Source of the DNA: Herbiconiux aconitum
GTDB lineage: Bacteria > Actinomycetota > Actinomycetes > Actinomycetales > Microbacteriaceae
NCBI RefSeq assembly: GCF_024979235.1
Contig: NZ_JANLCM010000002.1
Location: 1,550,001-1,614,000, forward strand
Length of the DNA: 64,000 nt
Direction of reading: 5' to 3'
In this document: piece after piece, positions 24,647 through 32,530 of the stretch
Layout of the letters: every line of letters starts with the position of its first letter
How positions within the stretch are numbered: position 1 is the first letter of the stretch
Notes under the pieces: model-generated
What the model was told of the DNA's origin: nothing
What the model saw: the letters and a program-made list of their open reading frames with translations, nothing else
Databases searched by the model: none
Made by a program: the position numbers and the translations under genes

Positions 24647-25309
24647 ATGCCCCAGTCAGCCGCTGTGCCCTCAGCCCCGTCCCGACGTCAGGGCGCATCC
24701 GTGAATCTGAGCGAGCCGCGAGCGGCCAGAACGCACGAGGCCCTCACTACCGCCCTCTTCGACCTGCTGCGCGACCACGACCTGACAGAGATCAGCATCT
24801 CGGAGTTGTGCCGCACGGCGGGTGTGCACCGCACCACGTTCTACGGCCATTTCGCCGACATCTACGCCTTCGCCGCCGACGCCTTCGCCCGCGAGCTCGA
24901 CGACCTGGCGAGCGTGGCCGACGACACGACGAACGTCGACGACTCCTCACCCGAGGCCATCACGGCGGCCTATGCGGAGTCCGTGCGCCGCGAGCTGATC
25001 CACATCCGTGAGCACCGCGCGGCCTATCGCATGATGTTCGGCACCCGGGTCGACGCCGGTTTCCGCCGCGAGCTGTTCCAGCGTCTGCTGCGTCGCGCAT
25101 CCGACTCGGTGTCGGTCTGGCAGCGTCGCGGCATCGCCACCGATGTCGACGCCGCGACCGCCGCAGCGTACATCGCCGGAGGCTCGGTGGGCGTGTTCGA
25201 AGACTGGGCGAACAGCGACGACACCGATGCCGACGCACGCACGGCCGAGATCATGGCAACCTCCCCTGCCTGGTGCGCTCCCCTCTTTCAGGCGAATGGC
25301 GCGAACTGA
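24647..25309 (+). CDS. TetR/AcrR family transcriptional regulator
   Basis: About 220 residues. The N-terminal HTH covers roughly residues 25-72, with LTEISISELCRTAGVHRTTFYGHFADIYAF as the helix 2-3 and YGHF signature. The C-terminal ligand domain resembles the TetR_C group found in AcrR-like repressors. ATG 24647 is preferred over the TTG at 24641: a CATAAT box ends five bases before it, which fits a leaderless mRNA. The ROK gene follows after 26 bases on the same strand and may be co-transcribed. A perfect inverted repeat upstream is its likely binding site. Confidence 0.88.
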   Translation: MPQSAAVPSAPSRRQGASVNLSEPRAARTHEALTTALFDLLRDHDLTEISISELCRTAGVHRTTFYGHFADIYAFAADAFARELDDLASVADDTTNVDDSSPEAITAAYAESVRRELIHIREHRAAYRMMFGTRVDAGFRRELFQRLLRRASDSVSVWQRRGIATDVDAATAAAYIAGGSVGVFEDWANSDDTDADARTAEIMATSPAWCAPLFQANGAN

Positions 25310-25335
25310 CCCGTCCGATGGTGTGAAATAGGACG

Positions 25336-26316
25336 GTGCTCCTGAACGACGCCGCTCCTGCAACCACCCCGGCCGGCACCGCGGTCGCCGACCGCCCCCT
25401 GGCCTTGGCCATCGACGTCGGCGGCACGAAGGTCGAGGCCGCCCTGGTCGACGACCAGGCGCGAATCGTCGACGGCACCCGCCACCGCGCCCCCACCGGA
25501 GCCGACAACACGGCAGAGGGCATCGCGGATGCCGTGCGCCGGGTCATCGACGAGACGCTCGCCTCCGCTCCCCCCGGCGCCCGCATCCTCGGCGCCGGCG
25601 TCGGCAGCGCCGGGCCCATCTCCATCGGTCACGGCACCGTCTCCCCGCTGAACCTCCCGGTCTGGCGCGGCTTCCCGCTCGCCGCCCTGGTGTCGGAGCA
25701 GTCCGGCATCGCCGATCCGGTGCTCCGCCTCGACGGTCTCTGCATCCTGCTCGCCGAGCACTGGGCGGGCGCTCTGCAGGGCTTCCGCACCGCCATGGGC
25801 ATGGTGATCTCCACCGGAATCGGCGGCGGTCTCCTGGTCGAGGGGCGCCTCGTCGGAGGCCGCACGGGCAACGCCGGCCACGTCGGCCAGATCCAGTTGC
25901 ACACCCACGACGGGGGCGGTCGCGACCTCTCGATCACTCTCGAGGGCATCGCCGCCGGACCCCGCATCGTCGGCTGGGCGAAGGAGCAGGGCTGGCGGGG
26001 CGACACGGGTGAAGACCTCGCCGCGAGCTACCGGGCGAACGACCCGATCGCGGTCGCCGCCGTGCGCCGTTGCGCCCGCGCGGTGGGCGAGGGCATCGCC
26101 TCGGTCTGCGCGCTGATCGACCTCGAGGCGGTGGCGATCGGCGGCGGGTTCTCGCGCGTCACACCCGACCTCTTCGACCTCATCCGCGAATCCATCGCCG
26201 ACGTGGCCCCGCTCGACACGATCGACGGGGTGCAGATCCTGCCGTCAGCGCTCTCCGACGAGGGTCCGCTGATCGGCGCGGCCGGACTCATCCACCGCGC
26301 CGACCTGCTGCCCTGA
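25336..26316 (+). CDS. ROK family protein (sugar kinase / N-acetylhexosamine kinase type)
   Basis: 326 residues with the ROK ATPase fold: phosphate-1 LAIDVGGTKVEAALVD near residues 24-39, a connecting segment ISTGIGGGLLVEGRLVGGRTGNAGHVGQ (about 154-181) and adenosine site AVAIGGGFSR near 270. The usual Cys-rich zinc motif of ROK kinases after the GHVG segment is missing (LHTHDGGGRDL instead). Without an HTH it is a kinase rather than a repressor. The GTG start has no clear ribosome-binding site and a possible -10 (TGAAAT) six bases upstream. Position beside a glycoside locus suggests phosphorylation of the released sugar. Confidence 0.85.
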   Translation: MLLNDAAPATTPAGTAVADRPLALAIDVGGTKVEAALVDDQARIVDGTRHRAPTGADNTAEGIADAVRRVIDETLASAPPGARILGAGVGSAGPISIGHGTVSPLNLPVWRGFPLAALVSEQSGIADPVLRLDGLCILLAEHWAGALQGFRTAMGMVISTGIGGGLLVEGRLVGGRTGNAGHVGQIQLHTHDGGGRDLSITLEGIAAGPRIVGWAKEQGWRGDTGEDLAASYRANDPIAVAAVRRCARAVGEGIASVCALIDLEAVAIGGGFSRVTPDLFDLIRESIADVAPLDTIDGVQILPSALSDEGPLIGAAGLIHRADLLP

Positions 26317-26328
26317 CGGAACCGGTTC

Positions 26329-27969
26329 TCAGCTGCGGGAGATCGCGACGGGCTCGGATCGCGAGCCGCGGATGCGGATGTCGTCCTCCCACCCGAGGGC
26401 GACGCCGAGCGTCTCGGAGAGCAGGTGCTGATAGGCCTCGAGGTGGCGTGCATCCGCCCGCACCTGCGCCGGTGAGGTAGCCGTCGACTGCGTATAGGCG
26501 GCCAGCGCTCCGACCGCTTCGCCGATCGACCACTCGACCGGGTGCAACCGGTAGGCGCCGTTCGTGATGTGAGTCGTTCCGATGTTCTTGTTCGACGCGA
26601 GGAGGTTGTCGGCGTCGGCGGGGATGAGGGCGCCGAGCGGGATCTGGAACGGGAAACAGTCGATGTCGACGTAGCTGCGACCCGAGGTGCTCGGGTGCAG
26701 GTCGATGCGGTAGTAGCCGATGCCGACGCTGTCGGCGAAGATCTCCGACCCGGCTTCGTCGCCTCGCATGTCGCGCCCGATGTGCGCTTCGGTCACCGTG
26801 AAGAGCGCGTGGATGCGTCGCGATTCGCGCACGTAGACCGCCTTCGCCAGGCCGTCCGTCGTTCCCATCACGTCGCCCCGGGGCCGCAGCTCGGGGTAGC
26901 CGGCTCCGCCGTCGCTTCGCGGCGCCTCGGTCTGCATCCAGTGCACGAGGCTCAGGGTGAGGTCGCGGGCGCCCGCCAGGGCCTGATCGGCCTGTTCGGC
27001 GGGCACGCCGAGGAGAGGGAGGTTCCAGTAGTCGGCCTGTGGCCAGTTCATCAGGGTCACGTCACCGCCCGGCCATCCCGGCTCCATGTTCGCGCGCGCG
27101 AGAACACGGCGGTAGTGCCAGAGGTCACGGTCCTCGCTCTCGGCTGCCCGGGCCGGATCGCCCGCGAACATCGGGCGGGTGCGCGTCTGGAGCGAAATCG
27201 GCTCGATGTCGTCCCACGAGAGCTGGGAGCCGGGCCAGAACGGCGCGACGGTGTCCTTCCAGTACTGGTAGCCGACCGGGCGATCGATGGTGTGGTCTTC
27301 GCCGGGCCGAAACTCGAGGGCCGCGCACCAGGTCACGGCCTGCTGATCCAGCGGATCGGCGACCTCGGGGGCGTGCAGTTCGCCGGTCGTCGCGGCCGAC
27401 TCGGCCCCGACGGTGTGTGCGAGCCCGCCCAGTTCGAGCAGGTCTCCGAGCTCTGTGGCATCCGCGACGAGACCCGCGCGCACCAGCACCTCGTCTCCCG
27501 TGCGCAGGCTGAGGAAGAGCACGCCCTCGATCACCGCGCCGTGGCGGACCACGGCGATCGGCCGGTGTTCACGCAGCACCGTGACGAGACCCGCGGCGAT
27601 CAGGGGCGAGAGCATCTCCTCGATGACGATCGCGGCGACCCGCGGCTCGTGGCACAAGCGGGAGACGAACCCGGCGCCCGGGTTCAGCAACGCATCCGCG
27701 CGGGCGGAGTCGGTCAGGGGATAGAAGTTGCGGTAATGATCGCGGATGCGGTCACGGAGCTCGCTGTAGCTGGGCGAGATCCGGTGACTGTCGATCCACT
27801 GGTGCTCGTCGGGCGGCACCCCCTGGCTGGTCAGCTGCCCGCCGAGCCAGTCCGTCTCCTCGGTGAGCACCACACGCTGTCCGAGCCGGGCCGCGGTGAG
27901 GGCGGCGGCGACGCCACCGAGTCCGCCGCCGACGACGACGAGGGGTGTTGACAGTTCCCGTGAGGGCAT
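26329..27969 (-). CDS. FAD-dependent oxidoreductase (FAD_oxidored, Pfam12831-like)
   Basis: 546 residues. The FAD dinucleotide motif is VVVGGGLGGVAAALTAARLG near residues 10-29, followed by LTEETDWLGGQLTSQG. The C-terminal part contains NLLASNKNIGTTHITNGAYRLHPVEWSIGEA, a second flavin-contact region typical of this family. Members are often found with glycoside hydrolases and sugar transporters, but the substrate is generally not known. It is the last gene of the LacI-controlled ABC operon, 61 bp after the second permease. Oxidation of a sugar hydroxyl before or after glycoside cleavage is a reasonable guess. Confidence 0.85.
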   Translation of the reverse strand: MPSRELSTPLVVVGGGLGGVAAALTAARLGQRVVLTEETDWLGGQLTSQGVPPDEHQWIDSHRISPSYSELRDRIRDHYRNFYPLTDSARADALLNPGAGFVSRLCHEPRVAAIVIEEMLSPLIAAGLVTVLREHRPIAVVRHGAVIEGVLFLSLRTGDEVLVRAGLVADATELGDLLELGGLAHTVGAESAATTGELHAPEVADPLDQQAVTWCAALEFRPGEDHTIDRPVGYQYWKDTVAPFWPGSQLSWDDIEPISLQTRTRPMFAGDPARAAESEDRDLWHYRRVLARANMEPGWPGGDVTLMNWPQADYWNLPLLGVPAEQADQALAGARDLTLSLVHWMQTEAPRSDGGAGYPELRPRGDVMGTTDGLAKAVYVRESRRIHALFTVTEAHIGRDMRGDEAGSEIFADSVGIGYYRIDLHPSTSGRSYVDIDCFPFQIPLGALIPADADNLLASNKNIGTTHITNGAYRLHPVEWSIGEAVGALAAYTQSTATSPAQVRADARHLEAYQHLLSETLGVALGWEDDIRIRGSRSEPVAISRS

Positions 27970-28030
27970 GAGCGATGAACCTTTCGAAGGCGGGTGGAGA
28001 TGTTCGGACGAGAATCGATGGATCGCGGGA

Positions 28031-28927
28031 TCAGCCCTTGACGCTGCCGTCGGCGAGACCCGAGATGAAGCTGCGCTGGTTGAAGAGGAAGACGATCAGC
28101 ACCGGCAGCGTGGCGATCACCGCGCCGGCCATCACCGGGCCGTATTGCACGTTGCCACTGGCGAGGAAGCGCGCCAACGCCAGCTGCACCGTCTGGGTCT
28201 CCGGCGAACTCGTCACGACGAGGGGCCAGAGGAAGTCGTCCCAGACGCCGGTGAACGAGAAGATCGCGATCACGGCGATCAACGGTTTCGCGAGCGGCAG
28301 GTAGACGCGGGCGAAGATCCGGAATTCCCCGGCCCCGTCCATCCGTGCCGCCTCCGCCAGCTCCGTCGGAGCGGTGCTGAAGAACTGCCGAGCGAGAAAG
28401 ATGTTCAACGGCATCACGATGTAGGGCAGCACCACTCCCGCCAGGGTGTCGAGCAGCCCGCTTCCGCCGTGGCCCAGGATGTCGTTGCCGCCGGCCAGGG
28501 GGATGCCGCGCGCCATGAGGAACAGCGGAATGAGCGTCACCGACACCGGGATCGCGGCGGTGGAGATGAGGATGTAGAACAGCGCGTTGCTGCCCGGGAA
28601 CCGCATCATCGCGAAGGCGTAGCCGGCCAGCACCGCGAAGGCACAGTTGGTGGCCACCGTGACCAGCGCGACGATCGCCGAGTTCACGAGGGCCCGGCCG
28701 AGTTCGACATCGATGAACGCGGTGCCGAAGTTCTCGAACGTAGGGTTCGCCGGAATGAGCGAGACCGATCCGAAAGCGTCGTTCTCGGGTGTGAACGCCA
28801 GCGAGATCATCCAGAGGAACGGAATGAGCACCAGCACCGAGAGAACGACGAGGAGCACGGTGCTGCCGATCCGGCTCGAACCGGGGGCGCGCCGGCGACG
28901 GGCGGGCTTGACGAGAGAGGTGGTCAT
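28031..28927 (-). CDS. Carbohydrate ABC transporter permease (MalG-like)
   Basis: 298 residues with six membrane helices. The ABC-permease EAA motif lies at ELAEAARMDGAGEFRIFARVYLPLAKP near 185-211, typical of the MalG group of carbohydrate importers. The ATG at 28927 overlaps the stop of the first permease (ATGA). A much longer open frame upstream is a shadow of that permease. No ATP-binding subunit is encoded in the window, so a shared MsiK-like ATPase elsewhere is probable. Confidence 0.92.
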   Translation of the reverse strand: MTTSLVKPARRRRAPGSSRIGSTVLLVVLSVLVLIPFLWMISLAFTPENDAFGSVSLIPANPTFENFGTAFIDVELGRALVNSAIVALVTVATNCAFAVLAGYAFAMMRFPGSNALFYILISTAAIPVSVTLIPLFLMARGIPLAGGNDILGHGGSGLLDTLAGVVLPYIVMPLNIFLARQFFSTAPTELAEAARMDGAGEFRIFARVYLPLAKPLIAVIAIFSFTGVWDDFLWPLVVTSSPETQTVQLALARFLASGNVQYGPVMAGAVIATLPVLIVFLFNQRSFISGLADGSVKG

Positions 28928-29868
28928 TTCTGTCGACCCATCAGAGAGCGCATGGTGAGGAAGGAGAATCCGATGATGAAGGCGAACAGCACGAACGCCA
29001 TGGCGGATGCGGTGCCCAACTGGTTGTACTGGAACGCCTGCGTGTAGATCAGGTAGTTCACGGTGGTGGTGCTGCCGAGCGGGCCACCCTTCGTGAGCAC
29101 GTAGATCTCGGCGAAGCCCTGGGCGAGGTAGATGATGTCCATCGCCACCACGTAGACCAGCATCGGTTTGAGCCCCGGGATGGTGACGAACCGGAACGCG
29201 TTCCACCGTCCGGCGCCATCCACGCGCGCCGCCTCGTAGAGCTCTTTGGGAATCGATTGGAGTCCGGCGAGCAGCAGCACCATGTTGCTGCCGAGGGCCT
29301 TCCATATACGCATGGCGGAAGCCGCGTTCAGCGCGGAGTCGGGTTCGAGCAGCCACGCCTGGTCGGGCAGACCGATCGTGTTCAGGATCTCGTTGAACAA
29401 GCCGCTCTGTGAATACATCCAGAGCCAGATGAGACTCACCGCCGTGAGCGACACGATGTGCGGCACGTAGAGCGCCGACCGGAAGAACCCGACACCGCGG
29501 AACGGACGGTTGACCAGCAGGGCGAGCGCGAGGGCGATGACGACCGTCAGCGGGAGTACCTGGAGCACGTACCGGCCGGTCACCAACAGGGCGTTGCCGA
29601 AGTCCGGGTTGCTGAGCAGCCCCGCGTAGTTGTCGAGACCGACCGCCTCGGGCCCCTTGCGGCTGAGCGGACTGTACTTCGTGAACGACAGCACGAACCC
29701 GTAGAGCACCGGGATGAGCTGGAAGATCACGATGTAGAGCGCCGCCGGAAGCACGAAGACGAGTCCGAACACGCTGACGCGGTTCCAACGCCGCCGGCGA
29801 CGCCTGGCGGGGGGTGGGGCGGGCGCCCGAGTGGTGGCGCCCGCCGAGGTGGAGAGGGTGGCAGTCAT
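28924..29868 (-). CDS. Carbohydrate ABC transporter permease (MalF-like)
   Basis: 314 residues. An Arg-rich cytoplasmic N-terminus (residues 15-28) precedes six membrane helices, and the EAA motif is at ELYEAARVDGAGRWNAFRFVTIPGLKP near 215. It is coupled to the second permease and follows the binding-protein gene by 14 bp. Together they form the membrane channel of the sugar importer. Confidence 0.92.
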   Translation of the reverse strand: MTATLSTSAGATTRAPAPPPARRRRRRWNRVSVFGLVFVLPAALYIVIFQLIPVLYGFVLSFTKYSPLSRKGPEAVGLDNYAGLLSNPDFGNALLVTGRYVLQVLPLTVVIALALALLVNRPFRGVGFFRSALYVPHIVSLTAVSLIWLWMYSQSGLFNEILNTIGLPDQAWLLEPDSALNAASAMRIWKALGSNMVLLLAGLQSIPKELYEAARVDGAGRWNAFRFVTIPGLKPMLVYVVAMDIIYLAQGFAEIYVLTKGGPLGSTTTVNYLIYTQAFQYNQLGTASAMAFVLFAFIIGFSFLTMRSLMGRQK

Positions 29869-29882
29869 GGAGCGGCTCCGGA

Positions 29883-31205
29883 CTATCCGTTCGCCTGCAG
29901 GATCGGATCGGCCTCATCGGCCGCCTGATCGAGCGCATCCTTCGACGGCACGGTCTCGTGCAGCGCCTGCTCGAGGTTCTTGTCGAGGATGTCGCGCACC
30001 TGCACCCAGCCGGCGACGTTCGGGTTGGCGATGTAGTCCGGCGCCGCGTTCAGGAAGGCCTGCATGATCGGATCGCTCTTCACGTAATCGGTGTCGACGG
30101 CGGAGGCGCGGAGCGGGATGGCCCCGATCCCCTGCGTGTACTGGGCGCTGACCTCCGGGTCGAGGAAGTAGGAGATGAACGTCCAGGCGAGATCCTGGTT
30201 CTCGCTGTCGGCGTTGATCATCAGCCCGGTGCCCGCCCCGCCCAGTGCGGCGGGATCGCTGCCTTCGAAGCCGACCGGCGGAAGCACCCGCAGGTCCTTG
30301 TCGGGCTCCGCCGCCTTGATCTTCTCCATCGCGGTGGAGCTGAGCATGGTCATCGATGCGGTTCCGAGAACGAGGGGCTGCTGGGCGGTCGGCGCGTTCG
30401 TGTAGTCCTGGCCAAGTGCCGCGGACACGGCATCCGGTCCGTTGAACAGAGCTGTGAAGTAGTCCAGGGCCTGCACGCCTTCGGGCGAATTCCACGCGGC
30501 GGCGGTGTTGTCGTCGGTGAGGGTGGAACCTCCCGCTCCCGCGGCCAAGGTCGCGAAACTCTGCTGTCGAGCGATCGCCTGCGAGGGGAGGAGGAGACCG
30601 GATCGGGTGATCTCTCCGGAGCCGTCGCGCACGGTCAGCTTCTCGGCCGCTTCCTCGACACCTTCCCAGGTCGTCGGCGGATTGTCGGGATCGAGACCCG
30701 CCGCCCGGAAATCGTCGGCGTTGTACATGATCAGGCTGCCCTGGTTGGAGAGGGGCATCAGGTACTGCACGCCATCGACCTGACCGCCGGGCAAGGCGGC
30801 CGCCATGTCCTGCTGGTCGGCGTCGCTCAGTTCGGCCACGTAGTCGGTCAGCGGTGTGAGTCGGTCGTTGGCGACGAAGTCGGCGGTCGCCGCCGGGCCG
30901 TGCCCGAAGACATCCGGGGCTGTTCCCGCTGCGAAGGCCGCGTTGAGCTTGGTGGAGATGTCTCCCCAGTCGACGTAGGTGACTTCGACCTTGGCGCCGG
31001 TCTCCTTCTCGAAGGCCGGCACGATCGTCTTGGTCACCAGGTCGATCTCGTTCTGATCGTTTCCGGGGAACCACACTTTCAGTGTGTTGTCGGCGGAGCC
31101 GTCCGAGCTTTCGCTGGAGCCCGTGCATCCGCTGAGGACGAGAGCGGCGGCCGCCGCGACGGCGACGACTCCCACTCGGAAGCTGTGGCGAGCGATAACG
31201 CCCAT
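29883..31205 (-). CDS. Extracellular sugar-binding lipoprotein of an ABC importer
   Basis: 440 residues. The N-terminus is a lipoprotein signal with lipobox LSGC, lipidated Cys at residue 27. The mature part follows the family 1 solute-binding fold (WFPGNDQNEIDLVTKTIVPAFEKETG near 45-70). It delivers an oligosaccharide to the two permeases encoded downstream. The ATG follows AAGGAG. A candidate operator half overlaps this ribosome-binding site, so the whole importer operon is probably repressed by the LacI protein encoded upstream. A beta-mannoside ligand is inferred from the divergent GH2 gene. Confidence 0.92.
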   Translation of the reverse strand: MGVIARHSFRVGVVAVAAAAALVLSGCTGSSESSDGSADNTLKVWFPGNDQNEIDLVTKTIVPAFEKETGAKVEVTYVDWGDISTKLNAAFAAGTAPDVFGHGPAATADFVANDRLTPLTDYVAELSDADQQDMAAALPGGQVDGVQYLMPLSNQGSLIMYNADDFRAAGLDPDNPPTTWEGVEEAAEKLTVRDGSGEITRSGLLLPSQAIARQQSFATLAAGAGGSTLTDDNTAAAWNSPEGVQALDYFTALFNGPDAVSAALGQDYTNAPTAQQPLVLGTASMTMLSSTAMEKIKAAEPDKDLRVLPPVGFEGSDPAALGGAGTGLMINADSENQDLAWTFISYFLDPEVSAQYTQGIGAIPLRASAVDTDYVKSDPIMQAFLNAAPDYIANPNVAGWVQVRDILDKNLEQALHETVPSKDALDQAADEADPILQANG

Positions 31206-31212
31206 GTTATCT

Positions 31213-31228
31213 CCTTTTTCGTATTAGT
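31213..31228. promoter_or_regulatory. Candidate LacI-type operator before the ABC operon
   Basis: The 16-mer CCTTTTTCGTATTAGT shares its right half (CGnATTAGT) with the dyad at 32399-32414. It lies directly before and partly over the ribosome-binding site of the binding-protein gene. The left half is degenerate, so this is the weakest of the three proposed sites. Confidence 0.35.
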
Positions 31229-31280
31229 TCTTCGTGGTCGCAGAGCGGATTCGGGTGCTCTGCAGGGGTACGGTGTGGTT

Positions 31281-32363
31281 CTAGTCCGCGAATGCCGGTG
31301 GCGGCGCTGCTGCCGGAGCCCCGATCGGCGCCTTCAGCGGGGCTGGCCCGATCGAAATCGCCGAGGGTGGTTCGCACTCCACGATTTCCACGTGGTCGGC
31401 GGTGATGGCGCCATCCATCAACTGGAGCAGGAGGCGCACCGCCCGGCGCCCCATCTCCTTCCGCGGCACTCCGACCCGGCTCCAGGAGCCGTTCTCGTCG
31501 TGCAGCGAATCGGATTCCAGGCACACGACCGAGAGCCGGCCCGGAACGTCGACGCCGAGGGCGTTGACGACCTCGTGCAAAGGCAGAGCCGAGTCATAGG
31601 TCTCGGCGATGATCGCCGTCGCGCCGTCGGCGATCAGGTCTTCGAGCCAGGCGGCGGTGATCTCCGCAGGGTCGCGGAAAGCCGTTCGCACCTCGAGACC
31701 TTGTTCGCCGGCGAAATGTTCGATGCCGGCCAGGCGTTCGCGCTGTGCGGGCCGGCGCAAGGGAGAGCCGAGGTAGACGGCGCCTCGGTGCCCGTGCTCG
31801 GTCAGCAACCGCACGACGGGTTCCATCGCGGCGTGGTAGTTGGCGGTGACGTAAGGGATGGGGGTGCCCGACACTTCCCGGCGGCCGATGAACACGAAGG
31901 GGTATCCTTCGCCGGCCAGGCGCACCAGCTCGTCGTCGTTGGTCTCGAACCCCAGCATGATGGCCCCGTCGGCCAGCCGGAGTCGGTTCGACCCGTTGCC
32001 GTAGATCGACCGCGACCCGTCGGGGCGCTGCGTCGAGGCGAAGAGCACCAGGTCCAGCCCCTCGTCGACCGCTTGCTCTTCGATGCCGTTGAGGAACTCG
32101 TTGTAGTAGTCCTCGGAACTGATCGGGAAGACGCGCTCGAAGGTGTGCACCCCGATCAGGCCGTTGCGCCCCCCTCGGAGGGAGCGTGCGGCCGCGTTCG
32201 GCACGTAGCCGGCTTCGGCGAGCGCGGCGCTGATGCGCTTCTGCGTGGCCTCGGGGATGCCGTTCTCGCTCGCCCGGCCATTGAGCACCATCGACACGGT
32301 GGCCTGGGAGACGTTGGCCGCGCGAGCAATGTCGCTCTGGCGTGGAGACTTCGCTCTACCCAC
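31281..32363 (-). CDS. LacI family transcriptional regulator
   Basis: 360 residues. The N-terminal LacI HTH (about residues 8-30) reads SDIARAANVSQATVSMVLNG, followed by a hinge (YVPNAAARSLRGG) and a periplasmic-binding-like effector domain. The GTG at 32363 is preferred because AGGAGGG lies seven bases before it. An ATG at 32393 has no Shine-Dalgarno sequence and a DNA palindrome just upstream. The C-terminal 20 residues are Pro/Ala rich, an unusual tail. It sits between the importer genes and the divergent mannosidase and is the evident local repressor. Confidence 0.9.
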   Translation of the reverse strand: MGRAKSPRQSDIARAANVSQATVSMVLNGRASENGIPEATQKRISAALAEAGYVPNAAARSLRGGRNGLIGVHTFERVFPISSEDYYNEFLNGIEEQAVDEGLDLVLFASTQRPDGSRSIYGNGSNRLRLADGAIMLGFETNDDELVRLAGEGYPFVFIGRREVSGTPIPYVTANYHAAMEPVVRLLTEHGHRGAVYLGSPLRRPAQRERLAGIEHFAGEQGLEVRTAFRDPAEITAAWLEDLIADGATAIIAETYDSALPLHEVVNALGVDVPGRLSVVCLESDSLHDENGSWSRVGVPRKEMGRRAVRLLLQLMDGAITADHVEIVECEPPSAISIGPAPLKAPIGAPAAAPPPAFAD

Positions 32364-32398
32364 GGCCGTTCCCTCCTCGTCGAGTTGCCGCATCCGCG

Positions 32399-32414
32399 AC
32401 TGATACGCATTAGT
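32399..32414. promoter_or_regulatory. LacI-type operator candidate upstream of the lacI-family gene
   Basis: ACTGATAC|GCATTAGT is a 16-bp pseudo-palindrome (6 of 8 pairs) with the central CG typical of LacI/GalR sites. It lies 36 bp before the regulator's GTG, consistent with autoregulation. Confidence 0.5.
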
Positions 32415-32475
32415 AGAACACGAGACAACGGCTCGCGCAACTAGGATCTCGAGATACGGACGACGGCGACCCCGC

Positions 32476-32504
32476 TTGCGCTTATACATATAAGCGACTA
32501 TCAG
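32476..32504 (+). promoter_or_regulatory. Promoter with embedded operator before the beta-mannosidase gene
   Basis: TTGCGC (32476-32481) and TATCAG (32499-32504) are 17 bp apart and could be -35 and -10. Between them lies a perfect dyad, CGCTTATA-CA-TATAAGCG (32479-32496). The dyad matches the site at 32399 at ten of sixteen positions (CTnATACnnATnAG). The dyad also contains TATAAG on both strands, so it might itself supply a -10 box. Confidence 0.5.
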
Positions 32505-32530
32505 TTGATTCCGCGACGAAACGGAGTTCG

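Noticed and set aside
28928..29938. Apparent long N-terminal extension of the second permease
   Set aside because: The extension is an off-frame reading of the first permease; the coupled ATG at 28927 gives a normal-length MalG-like protein.
29814..32444. An 876-codon plus-strand frame opposite the binding protein and LacI genes
   Set aside because: It is antisense to two well-recognised genes and shows no domain.
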